DNA of 54,535 bases, taken from contig NZ_PZJU01000026.1 in the NCBI RefSeq assembly GCF_003206715.1, forward strand, positions 1-54,535, written 5' to 3'. The notes beneath the pieces are model-generated. The model saw only the letters and a program-made list of their open reading frames with translations. It had not been told where the DNA came from and ran no database searches. Both the position numbers and the translations under genes were made by a program. How positions within the stretch are numbered: position 1 is the stretch's first letter; every line of letters begins with the position of its first letter. Positions 45,104 through 54,535 of this stretch are shown here, one piece after another. This DNA comes from Salinicola peritrichatus. GTDB lineage: Bacteria > Pseudomonadota > Gammaproteobacteria > Pseudomonadales > Halomonadaceae.

Positions 45104-45576
45104 TTCGGAAGTTTGCGAAGGTGATGGATTCTAGCTTGGCAAGTCCACCACTGACCAAGCATTAACCAACCTTTTGCTCGTTATTGTGAGGGGCCGGCCC
45201 CTCACGCTCCCCGCTTTGACGCCACAGACGGCGAAACCCTGGACGCCAATCGACCGCGCTCGGGTCGGCGCGAAAGGGCATCCCTGCCCCACGCGCCTCT
45301 TGCGTCCTGCTGCGCTAAAAACTCCTGTCCCGCTTGCAGGGCCGGGGTTGGCCTTCCATGGCCAACCCGTTCGGCGATCCGGGCATCACTCAGATGCCCG
45401 GATCGCCTCACCCATGACGTAAGACCCGGCGCGGCGAGTGTCGTCCAGCGCCGTTCTGGAAGGCGTCATTAGGGTGGAGAATTCAATCACGCTGGTTTAT
45501 CAGCAGCCTGACGCGGAGTCTTGGCTCCGCGTCGTTGCACACTATCCACCGTGCCAGCTCGGTCGGCGTGTCGAGA
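45104..45576. other. Intergenic region with a structured repeat-like element
   Basis: This 473-bp gap holds three strong inverted repeats: the 20-bp palindrome GTGAGGGGCCGGCCCCTCAC (45186-45205), a 9-bp stem (45345-45353/45360-45368, loop TTCCAT) and a 15-bp stem (45373-45387/45393-45407, loop ACTCA). A fourth hairpin is at 45510-45533. A short minus-strand frame (45202-45411) crosses the hairpins and is probably not a gene. The set looks like a dispersed, structured noncoding repeat. Confidence 0.6.
45510..45533. terminator. Hairpin between pycB and pyk (possible shared terminator)
   Basis: A perfect 9-bp stem GACGCGGAG/CTCCGCGTC with loop TCTTGG lies 44 bp from the pyk stop on the convergent side. 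Neither strand has a good U-run, so termination is likely but not certain. Confidence 0.5.
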
Positions 45577-47040
45577 TCACTCCTCGACCTGGATGATCTT
45601 CATGGTGTTGGTGCCGCCATGGGCATTCATGTGGTCGCCGCGGGTCAGGATGACATGATCGCCCTTGGCCGCCAGGCCGCGATCGACCAGTTCCTTGATC
45701 GCGCCGGCATTGATCTCGGTCAGCGGGAAGCGTGAGCTGTCGAACACCAGCGAGACCACGCCACGGTAGAGCGCCATGCGGCGCTGGACCTGCGGGGTTT
45801 CCGCCAGGGCGACGATCGGTAGCCCGGAGCGGATACGCGAGGCGATCAACGGGGTATAGCCGGTGGCCGTCAGGCAGGCGATCGCGACGACACCGGAGAG
45901 ATGGTTGGCGGCATACATCGCCGACAGCGCGACGGTTTCATCGATGCGCGTGAAACCTTCATGGATGCGATGCTGCGATTGCTGGGCGGCACGTTCGCGT
46001 TCCGCGCCGAGACACAGCCGGTTCATGGCGCGGATGGTCTCGACCGGATAGTCGCCGGCGGCGGTTTCGGCCGACAGCATCACCGCATCGGTGCCGTCGA
46101 GTACCGCGTTGGCGACGTCGAACACCTCGGCGCGGGTCGGCAGCGGCGAATCGATCATCGACTCCATCATCTGGGTCGCGGTGATCACGACCTTGTTGAG
46201 CGTGCGCGCGCGGCCGATGATGCGCTTCTGAATGCCGATCAACTGGGCATCGCCGATCTCCACGCCGAGATCGCCACGGGCCACCATGACCGCTTCCGAG
46301 GCACGGATGATGTCGTCCAGGGTTTCCGGGTCGGCCACGGCTTCGGCGCGTTCGATCTTGGCCACCAGGCCGATCTCCTGGCCAGCTTCGCCCAGCAGTT
46401 CGCGGGCGTACTGCATGTCGGCGCCGCTGCGCGGAAAGGAGACCGCCAGATAGTCGACACCGATGTCGATCGCGGTCTTGAGATCTTCCTTGTCCTTCTC
46501 GGTGAGCGCCTCGGCGGAGAGCCCGCCGCCCTGTTTATTGATGCCCTTGTTGTTGGTCAGCTTGCCGCCGACCTTGACCGTGGTGAAGATTTCCGGCCCT
46601 TCGATGCGATCGACCTGGAGTACCAGGCGACCATCGTCGAGCAACAGGACATCGCCGGCCTGGACATCGTCGGCGAGCTCCTTGTAATCGCAGCCGACAC
46701 GCTCGTTGTCGCCGGCGTCACGGTCGAGCGAAACGTCGAGAACGAAGGGCTGGCCCTTCGTGAGCCTGATGCCACCCTCCTGGGCGAAGCGCGCGATACG
46801 GATCTTGGGCCCCTGAAGGTCGCCCAGCGCGGCAACGGCGCGGCCATGGCGCTCTGCCGCCTCGCGCACCGCCTTGAGACGGCGGCGGTGGTCCTCGGGA
46901 TTGCCGTGGGAGAAGTTCAAGCGAACCACGTCGACACCGGCTTCGATGATGGCATCCAACACGCCCTCGCGATCCGTGGCGGGGCCGAGGGTGGCGACGA
47001 TCTTGGTGCGGCGAATCGGGCCGTGAAACGCGTGCTGCAT
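45577..47040 (-). CDS. pyk: Pyruvate kinase
   Basis: The 487-residue enzyme converts phosphoenolpyruvate and ADP to pyruvate and ATP. Family motifs are [38 protein letters not shown], the active-site lysine region [11 protein letters not shown], and [12 protein letters not shown] with [13 protein letters not shown]-terminal allosteric domain follows. It resembles the PykA (AMP/sugar-phosphate-activated) type, which is a guess from overall look. ATG at 47040 follows the CAGGAGAG leader. Its neighbour pycAB acts on its product pyruvate. Confidence 0.95.
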   Translation of the reverse strand: MQHAFHGPIRRTKIVATLGPATDREGVLDAIIEAGVDVVRLNFSHGNPEDHRRRLKAVREAAERHGRAVAALGDLQGPKIRIARFAQEGGIRLTKGQPFVLDVSLDRDAGDNERVGCDYKELADDVQAGDVLLLDDGRLVLQVDRIEGPEIFTTVKVGGKLTNNKGINKQGGGLSAEALTEKDKEDLKTAIDIGVDYLAVSFPRSGADMQYARELLGEAGQEIGLVAKIERAEAVADPETLDDIIRASEAVMVARGDLGVEIGDAQLIGIQKRIIGRARTLNKVVITATQMMESMIDSPLPTRAEVFDVANAVLDGTDAVMLSAETAAGDYPVETIRAMNRLCLGAERERAAQQSQHRIHEGFTRIDETVALSAMYAANHLSGVVAIACLTATGYTPLIASRIRSGLPIVALAETPQVQRRMALYRGVVSLVFDSSRFPLTEINAGAIKELVDRGLAAKGDHVILTRGDHMNAHGGTNTMKIIQVEE

Positions 47041-47454
47041 GGAAACTCTCCTGGCAACTTAAGTGGTGCGTCCCGCCGCGTGGTCGATGAACGAGGTCGA
47101 GACGGTGACGTGTGGTTATTTTACAACAGGGCGGCCATATTGTCCGAGGCACCGCCATTGCCACCCTAATCAAGGATCATGGCGCCACTGTGACCGCGAA
47201 TTGGCTTCCAGTGTAGCGCGCACGGCGGCGCTGCAACATGGATGACGAGGTAGCGGTTGGAATTCGTCGTATCAGACCCATTATGCTCGGTCATCGGAAA
47301 GGCTTCGTCCTTTGCGTTCAAAGTCAAGCTACGGCTGGCGCCCCGGGTAAGGCTAGGGTAGGGTAGGCGAATTTTCCGGCCGGCCCCCTCCTTGACACGT
47401 CGTCGAGCACGCCATGGGTCGGAACCGCCGCTATATAAAAGAAGCAGGAGTCCT
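47041..47454. other. Divergent intergenic region between pyk and topA
   Basis: These 414 bp must hold both promoters. TTGACA (47392-47397) and TATATAAAA (47432-47440) occur upstream of topA but are 34 bp apart, too far for one sigma-70 promoter. They may belong to separate starts. A GC palindrome, CCGGCCGG, lies near 47377. No gene is seen. Confidence 0.45.
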
Positions 47455-50076
47455 ATGGGCAAGTCACTGGTTATCGTCGAGTCTCCGGCCAAGGCCAAGA
47501 CCATCAACAAGTATCTCGGCAACGACTTCATCGTGAAGTCGAGTGTCGGGCATATTCGTGATCTGCCGACCAGTGGTTCGTCCAAGCCGGCCAGCGACCC
47601 CAAGGAGCGTGCGCGCCAGGCCGCGGCGACCCGCAAGATGTCGCCGGAAGAGAAAGCGGAGTACAAGAAGCAAAAGCAGTGGGATCAGTTGGTTCGCCGC
47701 ATGGGCATCGATCCCGAACATGGCTGGCGGGCCAATTACGAAGTGCTGCCCGGCAAGGAGAAGGTGGTCGACGAGCTGAAGAAGCTCGCCGACAAGAGCG
47801 ATACTATCTATCTCGCGACCGATTTGGATCGCGAGGGTGAAGCGATCGCCTGGCATCTCAAGGAGACCATCGGCGGCGACGATTCCCGCTACAAGCGCGT
47901 GGTGTTCAACGAGATCACCAAGAACGCCATTCAGGAGGCGTTCAAGCAGCCGGGTACGCTCAACATCTCCCGTGTCGAGGCGCAGCAGAGTCGCCGTTTC
48001 CTCGATCGTGTCGTCGGGTTCATGGTCTCGCCGCTGCTGTGGAGCAAGGTGGCGCGCGGGTTGTCGGCCGGGCGTGTGCAGTCGGTGGCGGTGCGGCTGA
48101 TCGTCGACCGCGAACGCGAGATTCGAGCCTTCATTCCCGAGGAGTTCTGGGACGTGCACGCCGACCTGGTCACCGCCGCCGGCGAGGCGGTGCGTTTCGA
48201 ACTGGTGCGCGAGAATGGCGAGATCTTCCGTCCCACATCCGAGAAGGAGACGCTGGAACGCATCGCGCCGCTGCGGCGGGAGTCGCTCACGGTCACCGGC
48301 CGCGAGACCAAGCCGACCCGCTCCAGGCCCAACGCGCCCTTCATCACCTCGACCCTGCAGCAGGCGGCCAGCGGTCGGCTCGGTTTCTCGGTCAAGAAGA
48401 CGATGACGCTGGCCCAGCGCCTCTACGAAGCGGGCTACATCACCTATATGCGTACCGACTCGACCAACCTGTCCCAGGACGCGGTGGCGAGCGTGCGCGA
48501 CTTCATTCAGGCCGAGTTCGGCGAGCGCTATCTGCCCGAGGCACCGAACCGTTACTCGAGCAAGCAGAACGCCCAGGAGGCGCACGAGGCGATCCGGCCG
48601 TCGAACGTCAGCCAGCGTGCCGACGACCTGCCGGTGGAACGCGACGCCCAACGGCTCTACGAGCTGATCTGGCGCCAGTTCGTGGCGTGTCAGATGGTAC
48701 CTGCCGAATATCTGGCGACCACGCTGACCATCGACACCGATGGTTTCGAGCTCAAGGCGCGTGGCCGGGTGTTGAAGTTTGACGGCTACACCCGGATGAT
48801 GAAGCCGATGGGCAAGAAGGACGAACAGGCCCAGCTGCCGGATATCGGCGAAGGCGCGACGCTTACGCTCGAACAACTCGACCCCCAGCAGCATTTCACC
48901 AAGCCGCCGGCGCGCTATACCGAAGCGAGCCTGGTCAAAGAGCTGGAGAAGCGTGGCATCGGGCGGCCCTCGACCTACGCCACGATCATCTCGACGATTC
49001 AGGACCGGGGTTACGTCAAGCTCGACAATCGCCGCTTCTACGCCGAGAAGCTCGGAGAGATCGTCACCGACCGCTTGGTGGAGTCGTTCAACGACCTGCT
49101 CGACTATGGCTTCACCGCGCGCATGGAGGACCGGCTCGACGAGATCGCCGAAGGCCACGAGAACTGGCAACAGCTGCTCGATGCGTTCTACGCCGATTTC
49201 AAGCAGAAGCTCGAACGCGCCGAGGGCGAAAACGGCATGCGCCCCAACGAGCCGATCGAGACCGACATCGCCTGCCCGACCTGTGGGCGGCCGATGCAGA
49301 TCCGGATCGCCTCCACCGGTGTGTTCCTGGGCTGCTCCGGCTACAACCTGCCGCCGAAGGAGCGCTGCAAGACCACCATCGATCTGATCCCGGGGGAGGA
49401 AGCGGTGCCGGCGGAAGCCGACGAGGCGGCCGAGACCGAGGCGCTGCGTGCCAAGCGACGCAACCCGAACACCGGCACGGCGATGGACAGCTACCTGATC
49501 GACGAGGGCCGCAAGCTCTACATCAGCAACGACGACGATGGCTACTACGAGATCGAGCAGGGCCGCTTCCGTATCAAGGGCTATGACGGCCCGGTGATCG
49601 AGTGCGACAAGTGCGGCTCCGAGATGCAGTTGAAGAGCGGTCGCTTCGGCAAGTACTTCGCCTGCACCAACGAGGCTTGCGGCAACACCCGCAAGTTGCT
49701 CAAGAGCGGTGAGGTGGCGCCGCCGAAGATCGATCCGATCCCGATGCCGGAACTGAAGTGCCAGAAGGTCGACGACCACTATGTACTGCGCGACGGCGCC
49801 AGCGGTTTGTTCCTGGCCGCCAGCCAGTTTCCCAAGAACCGCGAGACGCGGCCGCCGCTGGTCAAGGAGTTGAAAGCGCACGCGCAGGAACTACCCGAGA
49901 AGTATCATTTCCTGCTCGAGGCGCCAAGCGAGGACCCCGAAGGGCGTCCGGCGCAGATCCGCTTTTCGCGCAAGACCAAGAGCCAGTACGTGATGACCGA
50001 CGAGGATGGCAAGGCCACCGGCTGGCGGGCGGTCTACGAGGACGGCCGCTGGCAGGTGGAGGACAAGCGCAAATGA
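47455..50076 (+). CDS. topA: DNA topoisomerase I
   Basis: The 873-residue type IA topoisomerase relaxes negative supercoils. The toprim domain starts [15 protein letters not shown] and carries [15 protein letters not shown]. The catalytic Tyr331 is in [15 protein letters not shown]-terminal zinc-ribbon repeats include [11 protein letters not shown] with CSGY, and [29 protein letters not shown], followed by a Pseudomonas-type tail with [21 protein letters not shown] at 47455 follows AGCAGGAGTCCT. Its TGA overlaps the next gene's ATG. Confidence 0.97.
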   Translation: MGKSLVIVESPAKAKTINKYLGNDFIVKSSVGHIRDLPTSGSSKPASDPKERARQAAATRKMSPEEKAEYKKQKQWDQLVRRMGIDPEHGWRANYEVLPGKEKVVDELKKLADKSDTIYLATDLDREGEAIAWHLKETIGGDDSRYKRVVFNEITKNAIQEAFKQPGTLNISRVEAQQSRRFLDRVVGFMVSPLLWSKVARGLSAGRVQSVAVRLIVDREREIRAFIPEEFWDVHADLVTAAGEAVRFELVRENGEIFRPTSEKETLERIAPLRRESLTVTGRETKPTRSRPNAPFITSTLQQAASGRLGFSVKKTMTLAQRLYEAGYITYMRTDSTNLSQDAVASVRDFIQAEFGERYLPEAPNRYSSKQNAQEAHEAIRPSNVSQRADDLPVERDAQRLYELIWRQFVACQMVPAEYLATTLTIDTDGFELKARGRVLKFDGYTRMMKPMGKKDEQAQLPDIGEGATLTLEQLDPQQHFTKPPARYTEASLVKELEKRGIGRPSTYATIISTIQDRGYVKLDNRRFYAEKLGEIVTDRLVESFNDLLDYGFTARMEDRLDEIAEGHENWQQLLDAFYADFKQKLERAEGENGMRPNEPIETDIACPTCGRPMQIRIASTGVFLGCSGYNLPPKERCKTTIDLIPGEEAVPAEADEAAETEALRAKRRNPNTGTAMDSYLIDEGRKLYISNDDDGYYEIEQGRFRIKGYDGPVIECDKCGSEMQLKSGRFGKYFACTNEACGNTRKLLKSGEVAPPKIDPIPMPELKCQKVDDHYVLRDGASGLFLAASQFPKNRETRPPLVKELKAHAQELPEKYHFLLEAPSEDPEGRPAQIRFSRKTKSQYVMTDEDGKATGWRAVYEDGRWQVEDKRK

Positions 50077-50540
50077 GTTCCGTCGCCCGTACCAACCAAC
50101 TGCTCTACCAGGTCGAGCTGTTGCTGACCGATGCCGGAAATACCGAGCATACGGGCGATGACGAACATGCCATGGCCCGGCGCATGGCGCTGGAGGAGGC
50201 CGCGCTCGGGCAGTTGGAACTGGCGCTGAATGCCGTACTGCGCGAGGTGACCGAGCACACTGACATCCCGCACGCCGGCTGGCGCGAATGGCTGCGGGCC
50301 TCGGTCAACGTCGCCGAACTCGAGCGGCTACGTGCGCTGGCTGGAGATCCGGAAAGCTGGCTGGCGGTACTGCTGGCACGCCTGGAAGCCTTGCATGGCG
50401 ATGAAGGCGTCGCCCGGCGTCGCCCGCAGGCGGGCTTGATTGCCGGTGGCGCGCCAGCGCTGACTGATGAATTGCGTTGGTGTCACCGCGAATTCAAGGC
50501 ACTGTTACCGAGCCTGCGCGAGGGAAGCCTCGAATGGTGA
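50073..50540 (+). CDS. Uncharacterised protein coupled to topA (DUF6586-like)
   Basis: The 155-residue soluble, helical protein begins [18 protein letters not shown] and ends [22 protein letters not shown]. Its ATG overlaps the topA stop (ATGA), so it is co-translated. It corresponds in place and pattern to the conserved gene after topA in Pseudomonas (DUF6586); the family name is from memory. No catalytic motif is visible. Linkage suggests a role near DNA topology or merely shared expression. Confidence 0.75.
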   Translation: MSSVARTNQLLYQVELLLTDAGNTEHTGDDEHAMARRMALEEAALGQLELALNAVLREVTEHTDIPHAGWREWLRASVNVAELERLRALAGDPESWLAVLLARLEALHGDEGVARRRPQAGLIAGGAPALTDELRWCHREFKALLPSLREGSLEW

Positions 50541-50571
50541 CGTGAAACATGTTAGCCTGTTGCAAGAGATC

Positions 50572-50603
50572 AACGACCGGGGCTCAGGCCCTGGTCGTTT
50601 TTT
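50572..50603 (+). terminator. Rho-independent terminator after the topA operon
   Basis: A stem AACGACCGGGGC/GCCCTGGTCGTT with one mismatch is followed by a T-run (GTTTTTTATT). It sits 31 bp beyond the stop of the DUF6586-like gene. Confidence 0.85.
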
Positions 50604-50675
50604 ATTGGTCGTCGTTCTTCAAGCGACCATCGTCTTTCATATGGGTCGTCATCGCCACGACAGGAGGGGTTAGCC

Positions 50676-50915
50676 GTGTCAGATACCGCGATTCTGGAAA
50701 TCGTCGAACTCGCCAACGGGGAAGTGGTGCTGCGGCCGGCCGAATCAAGCGGGGAGCCGCTGGTGACCATCCGGTTCTCCGAGGAAGCCATGGAATTACT
50801 GCAGCGCAGCCGCTTCGACGTGGCGCGAGAAATGCTCGATCATGCCATTACCCGTACCCACCTGTGGGAAGGGGATGATGATGACATCCCACAGGATTCC
50901 GCCACCGTGCACTAG
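50676..50915 (+). CDS. Small conserved hypothetical protein
   Basis: The 79-residue acidic protein starts at GTG 50676 with AGGAGGGG eight bases upstream. It reads MSDTAILEIVELANGEVVLR, then PLVTIRFSEEAMELLQ, and ends in a DDDD-rich tail. A similar small gene follows topA in Pseudomonas genomes. No known domain or motif; the function is unknown. Confidence 0.75.
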   Translation: MSDTAILEIVELANGEVVLRPAESSGEPLVTIRFSEEAMELLQRSRFDVAREMLDHAITRTHLWEGDDDDIPQDSATVH

Positions 50916-50919
50916 GCCA

Positions 50920-51050
50920 TGTACGAAAACTGTCTGCGCTCGGCCATACGGCGTTAAAAATCGGCTCAAGATACTCATTTACTACATGTAAACTCCGTTC
51001 TTTCGCCGATTTTTGCCTTGTCTGGCCTTCGCTCGCCGACTTTTCGTACA
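50920..51050. repeat. 131-bp imperfect inverted repeat (REP/MITE-like hairpin)
   Basis: The outer arms TGTACGAAAA (50920-50929) and TTTTCGTACA (51041-51050) are perfect complements, as are the inner arms AAAAATCGGC (50956-50965) and GCCGATTTTT (51005-51014). Between them, CTCGGCCATACGGCG and a TGGCC/CTTCGCTCGCCG stretch pair partly. The apex contains TTTACTACATGTAAA, itself a near palindrome. No coding frame fits. The form suggests a dispersed hairpin element. Confidence 0.75.
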
Positions 51051-51107
51051 CGCCCTGGGGGTTGTTGACGGCCGCGATGACTGCGAGCACGCGGCCCGTT
51101 GGTTGGC

Positions 51108-51275
51108 CTACTGCAGCAGCGCCGCGGTCAATGCCGCGGCGACGGCGGCACCCGCCGAGCCCAATGCCGCGATCAGCATGCCGCGACGGCGCGTGGCACT
51201 GAAGGCGAAGAAGGTGGCGAACGCGATGGTCATGGCGAGCATCGAGACCACCCAGGCGATATTGGCCGTTGACAT
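51108..51275 (-). CDS. Small two-helix membrane protein
   Basis: The 55-residue product has two hydrophobic helices (about 6-27 and 33-54) joined by the basic turn ATRRRG. ATG at 51275 has CCAGGAGC upstream, which supports a real gene. The second helix is Ala/Gly-rich. No family was recognised, and nothing nearby suggests a role. Confidence 0.65.
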   Translation of the reverse strand: MSTANIAWVVSMLAMTIAFATFFAFSATRRRGMLIAALGSAGAAVAAALTAALLQ

Positions 51276-51422
51276 TGAAGCTCCTGGATCGGGTGCATGG
51301 GGACGGGTTGCCGGCGCATTATACAGATCGTGCCGGGGTGAAAGAGTCCTTGCGGCACCCTGCCTCGGGACGAAGGCCAGCCACCGGCCGTGGCCCGGCC
51401 GACGACCGGCCACGAGAAGGCG

Positions 51423-53078
51423 TCATTCCAGTTTGCTCAGCCGCAGCTCGGCGACCTGCGCCGGCGGCAGGAACGAGTCCGGGCGGGCCTCTTCCCAATA
51501 GTTCTTGAACACCGTATGTTGGCTGTCGCCCTCGAGCAGCTCGTTGGGCTTGAGGAAGGTGAACAGCTTGTCGTAGGACTGGATCTCGTCGCTGGAGACA
51601 CGTCGGATGATATGCTCCGGCCCCAGCTCGCCGGGGTGATTCAGCCCAGCCGCGCCGAGCATCTCTGCCAGCGCCTTGAGCGTATTGCGGTGGAAGTTGT
51701 AGACCCGCTCGCTCTTGTCGGCAACATCCAGGTGGCGGCTGCGCCTGGGGTCCTGGGTCGCCACGCCGCTGGGACACTTGTCGGAATGGCAGTTGAGCGA
51801 CTGAATGCAGCCCAGCGCAAACATGAAACCGCGCGCCGCATTGCACCAGTCCGCGCCCAGTGCCAGCGTACGCGCGACGTCGAAGCCCGAGGTGATCTTG
51901 CCGGCGGCGCCGATGCGAATTTCGTCGCGCAGGCCCGTGCCGACCAGGGTGTTGTGAACCAGCATCAACGCTTCGGTCAGCGGCACGCCGAGGCGATTGA
52001 TGAATTCCAGGGGGGCCGCGCCGGTGCCGCCTTCACCGCCATCGACCACGATGAAGTCAGGGCGCTGGCCGCTTTCGCGCATCGCCTTGACGATCGCGAA
52101 CCACTCCCACGGATGGCCGATCGCCAGCTTGAAACCGACCGGCTTGCCACCCGACAGCTCACGTAGGCGACCGATGAAGGCCATCAACTCGAGCGGCGTG
52201 GAAAATGCCGTGTGCGCCGCCGGTGAGACGACGTCTTCGCCCATCCGCACCTCGCGCGCCTCGGCGATTTCGGCGGTCACCTTGGCCGCGGGCAGGATGC
52301 CGCCGTGGCCGGGCTTGGCCCCCTGGGAGAGCTTGATCTCGATCATCCTGACCTGATCGTCGCGGGCGTTGGCGGCGAAACGTTCCTCGTTGAAGCTGCC
52401 GTCGTCATGGCGGCAGCCGAAGTAGCCCGAGCCGATCTCCCACACCAGATCGCCGCCATGGATGCGGTGATAGCGTGAAATCGAGCCCTCGCCGGTATCG
52501 TGGTAAAAACCGCCCTTGCGCGCACCGGCATTGAGCGCTTCGATCGCGTTGCCGGACAACGAACCGAAGCTCATCGCCGAAACGTTGAAGACACTGGCGG
52601 AGTAGGGCTGGCTGCACAGGCTGCCGCCGACGGTGATGCGAAAATCGCTGTCGGCGATGTGGGTCGGGCGCAGCGAGTGATTGACCCACTCGTGACCCGG
52701 TGCGTACATGTTCAGCAACGAGCCGAAGGGTTTCTTGTCGCTCTCGTTCTTGGCGCGCTGGTAGACGACCGACCGCTGTTCACGCGAAAAGGGTCGCTCG
52801 TCGAGGTCTGACTGGATGAAATACTGGCGGATCTCGGGCCCGATCGACTCCAGAAAGTAGCGGCAGTGGGCCAGGATCGGGTAGTTGCGGCTGATGGTAT
52901 GGCGTTTCTGACGCATGTCATGCAGACCGAGCAGCGAAAGCCCGCCAAAGATCGCCACGCCCAACCACCAGATGGTGGAAAAGGCGAGACCGATCACGGA
53001 AACGGCGAATAGACAGAGACAGGCGATGAAAGTGGCGTTGCGTAGCGGAATGCGAGAAAGACCCTTGGCGTAGATCAT
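51423..53078 (-). CDS. FMN-binding glutamate synthase family protein
   Basis: The 551-residue protein has two N-terminal membrane segments (about 14-55) and then a domain like the FMN/Fe-S core of glutamate synthase. Landmarks are AMSFGSLSGNAIEALN, KLSQGAKPGHGGILPA, DGGEGGTGAAP, and the iron-sulfur cysteines in CIQSLNCHSDKCPSGVATQ. It lacks the glutaminase domain of GltB, so it is not a full glutamate synthase; its electron partner and substrate are unknown. A GTG at 53084, two codons upstream, has a better-spaced GGAG and may be the true start. Confidence 0.88.
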   Translation of the reverse strand: MIYAKGLSRIPLRNATFIACLCLFAVSVIGLAFSTIWWLGVAIFGGLSLLGLHDMRQKRHTISRNYPILAHCRYFLESIGPEIRQYFIQSDLDERPFSREQRSVVYQRAKNESDKKPFGSLLNMYAPGHEWVNHSLRPTHIADSDFRITVGGSLCSQPYSASVFNVSAMSFGSLSGNAIEALNAGARKGGFYHDTGEGSISRYHRIHGGDLVWEIGSGYFGCRHDDGSFNEERFAANARDDQVRMIEIKLSQGAKPGHGGILPAAKVTAEIAEAREVRMGEDVVSPAAHTAFSTPLELMAFIGRLRELSGGKPVGFKLAIGHPWEWFAIVKAMRESGQRPDFIVVDGGEGGTGAAPLEFINRLGVPLTEALMLVHNTLVGTGLRDEIRIGAAGKITSGFDVARTLALGADWCNAARGFMFALGCIQSLNCHSDKCPSGVATQDPRRSRHLDVADKSERVYNFHRNTLKALAEMLGAAGLNHPGELGPEHIIRRVSSDEIQSYDKLFTFLKPNELLEGDSQHTVFKNYWEEARPDSFLPPAQVAELRLSKLE

Positions 53079-53315
53079 GCGCACATCGGCTCCTGGCTGA
53101 AGGGAAGGGCGAGGGCATGGTAGCGCCGCCGCCAGCGCCAGCATAGCCTAAGCTGTATTTCGCCGGCTAACGTTTGCTTTCGCCGGCTATCGGAATCGCG
53201 GAAACTCGATGCGGCTGCGGAGCCCCTCCCGAGCGAACGTGGCAAGTCGTCGTTTTCCATGGCGAGAGCGCGTTTGCCGCTCTCGTTGCAACATCCATTC
53301 GAGGCAAAGGACTGC

Positions 53316-54461
53316 GTGAGCGTGCGCCATCATCGATTTTTCCTACGCCTGCGCCTGATCGTGCTGGCGCTGCATCTCTATGTGGGTATCAGACTGCTTC
53401 CGGGCCTGGATATGTCCGGCATGGCGACGCTGCTGGCAGGTGCGTACCTGCTGGCGAGTGCGTTGCTCATGCCGCTGGTGGTCAGGGTGACCTGGCTCAA
53501 CGGTCGCTGGCTGGCTTGGCCCGTGGCGTTGATGACCGGCGTTTTCTCCTTCCTGCTGTGGCTGACCGTGCTGCGCGACGTGGTGTTGCTGCTGTCGGCG
53601 TTGGCGGTACCCTTGACCGCGTTGCGATTGTGGAGTGCCTGGGCGGTGCTGGGCGCAACCGTGTTGCTGGCGGGCTTCGCGTTGTGGCAGGCGCGGCGCC
53701 TGCCTCGAGTGGTCGAGGTATGGGTGCCGCTCGATGGGCTGCCGGCAGCGCTGGAGAACTTCGCCATCGTGCAGCTGAGCGATTTGCACGTCGGCCCGAC
53801 GATCAAGCGGCGGCATCTGGCGCGCATCGTCGAGCGGGCCAATGCCTTGTCGCCGGATCTGGTTGCGGTAACCGGCGATATCACCGACGGCTGGGTCAAG
53901 GAGCTCGAAGCCGAAGTGGCGCCGCTGTCGACACTGACCGCCCGTCACGGTTGTATCTGCGTGACGGGCAACCATGAGTATTACAGCGAAGCCGAGGCCT
54001 GGGTCGAGGCGTTCGAACGGCTTGGCCTGCGGGTACTGGTCAATGCATCCGAACTGATCGACCACGACGGCGCATCGCTGGCTGTGGCCGGGGTGCCGGA
54101 TCTCTCCGCGGGGTATTACGTCGCCTCGCATCATAGTGATCCGGCCGCAGCGGCGGCGGGAATTCCCGCGGGCGTATCGCGAATCCTGCTCGCCCACCAG
54201 CCGAATTCTGCCCCGGCAGCGGCTGCGGCGGGTTTCGATCTCCAGCTCTCGGGGCATACTCATGGCGGGCAGATCTGGCCATGGAGCCTGCTGGCACGCC
54301 GCGCCAATCGCTTTCTGGCCGGGCTGGGGCGGGAAGGCCGGATGTGGGTCTACACCAGTCGCGGCACCGGGTACTGGGGGCCGCCGATGCGCTTCGGCGC
54401 ACCGGCGGAGATAACCCTGATTCGGCTGTGCCCGAGCTCCGCTCGAAGCTGTAAGTCATAA
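53316..54461 (+). CDS. Membrane-anchored metallophosphoesterase
   Basis: The 381-residue protein has four hydrophobic segments in the first 130 residues and a calcineurin-like phosphoesterase domain. Metal ligands are visible in QLSDLHVGP, VTGDITDG, CVTGNHEYY, LLAHQPN and LSGHTHGGQ. It resembles the YaeI/YkuE group, whose members hydrolyse phosphodiesters such as UDP-diacylglucosamine-type or lipid substrates; the substrate here is unknown. GTG at 53316 follows AAAGGACTGC. An ATG at 53259 gives a longer frame but has no Shine-Dalgarno. Confidence 0.85.
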   Translation: MSVRHHRFFLRLRLIVLALHLYVGIRLLPGLDMSGMATLLAGAYLLASALLMPLVVRVTWLNGRWLAWPVALMTGVFSFLLWLTVLRDVVLLLSALAVPLTALRLWSAWAVLGATVLLAGFALWQARRLPRVVEVWVPLDGLPAALENFAIVQLSDLHVGPTIKRRHLARIVERANALSPDLVAVTGDITDGWVKELEAEVAPLSTLTARHGCICVTGNHEYYSEAEAWVEAFERLGLRVLVNASELIDHDGASLAVAGVPDLSAGYYVASHHSDPAAAAAGIPAGVSRILLAHQPNSAPAAAAAGFDLQLSGHTHGGQIWPWSLLARRANRFLAGLGREGRMWVYTSRGTGYWGPPMRFGAPAEITLIRLCPSSARSCKS

Positions 54462-54535
54462 GCTTTAAGCCGTAAGAAAGGTCAAAAGTGAAAAACCGGT
54501 TGTTGGATTTTGTGGTGGTAGTTTGATTTTGGCTT

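Noticed and set aside
45202-45411. A 69-codon minus-strand gene
   Set aside because: No Shine-Dalgarno, and the frame crosses two perfect hairpins; better explained as noncoding structured DNA.
47392-47440. Sigma-70 promoter of topA from TTGACA and TATATAAAA
   Set aside because: The boxes are 34 bp apart, far from the 16-18 bp needed.

Overview
The window reads as chromosome of a GC-rich gammaproteobacterium, most likely Halomonadaceae (Halomonas or Chromohalobacter-like). The basis is gene content and order: a proA-nadD-rsfS-rlmH-mrdA-rodA-mltB-rlpA-dacA-ybeD-lipB-lipA block, a PPi-type phosphofructokinase, a two-subunit pyruvate/oxaloacetate carboxylase with a divergent LysR gene, and topA followed by a Pseudomonas-type small gene. 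The genus is inferred; no rRNA or marker search was possible.

Region 1 (1-12574) is one very large CRISPR array of type I-C-like 32-nt repeats and 33-38-nt spacers, split in two by a transposon. I count 36 repeats to the left (the first cut by the window edge) and 49 to the right (the last degenerate), giving 84 spacers in the window. The GAAAC repeat ends and the decayed last repeat at 12549 place the leader and cas genes to the left, outside the window.

The interruption is a Tn402/Tn5053-family element at 2385-9332. It has 25-bp terminal inverted repeats and a perfect 5-bp target duplication (TCGAC, 2380-2384 and 9333-9337). Removing the element and one TCGAC copy restores a normal 35-nt spacer between two intact repeats, so the insertion is precise and the array was once continuous. 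The element keeps its resolvase gene tniR and a res-like region. Its transposase gene tniA is a frameshifted stub, tniB is missing, and tniQ is missing or reduced to a doubtful remnant. The left end carries a 61-bp tandem duplication of the terminus. The cargo is a leftward five-gene redox operon (DODA-like dioxygenase, SDR, cytochrome b561, aldo/keto reductase, WrbA) with a divergent LysR regulator, an unusual load for this family. Gene fragments at both cargo edges look like capture scars.

Region 2 (12597-21692) has a glycine-zipper envelope protein and a polyamine uptake and gamma-glutamylation cluster: ABC ATPase, two permeases, two periplasmic binding proteins and two PuuA-like glutamine synthetases, all leftward. 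Region 3 (22012-28883) has PPi-phosphofructokinase, mpl-ubiX, and a leftward overlapping trio of two membrane proteins with degenerate GGDEF-like domains and a DedA-PAP2 fusion. Region 4 (29144-40554) is the rightward proline/NAD/ribosome/cell-wall/lipoate block, ended by a strong terminator. Region 5 (40709-45103) is the carboxylase operon with its regulator. Region 6 (45104-54461) holds pyruvate kinase, topA with two small downstream genes, a small membrane protein, an FMN glutamate-synthase-like oxidoreductase and a membrane metallophosphoesterase. Two structured intergenic elements (45186-45407 and 50920-51050) look like dispersed repeats. No rRNA, tRNA or cas gene was recognised.
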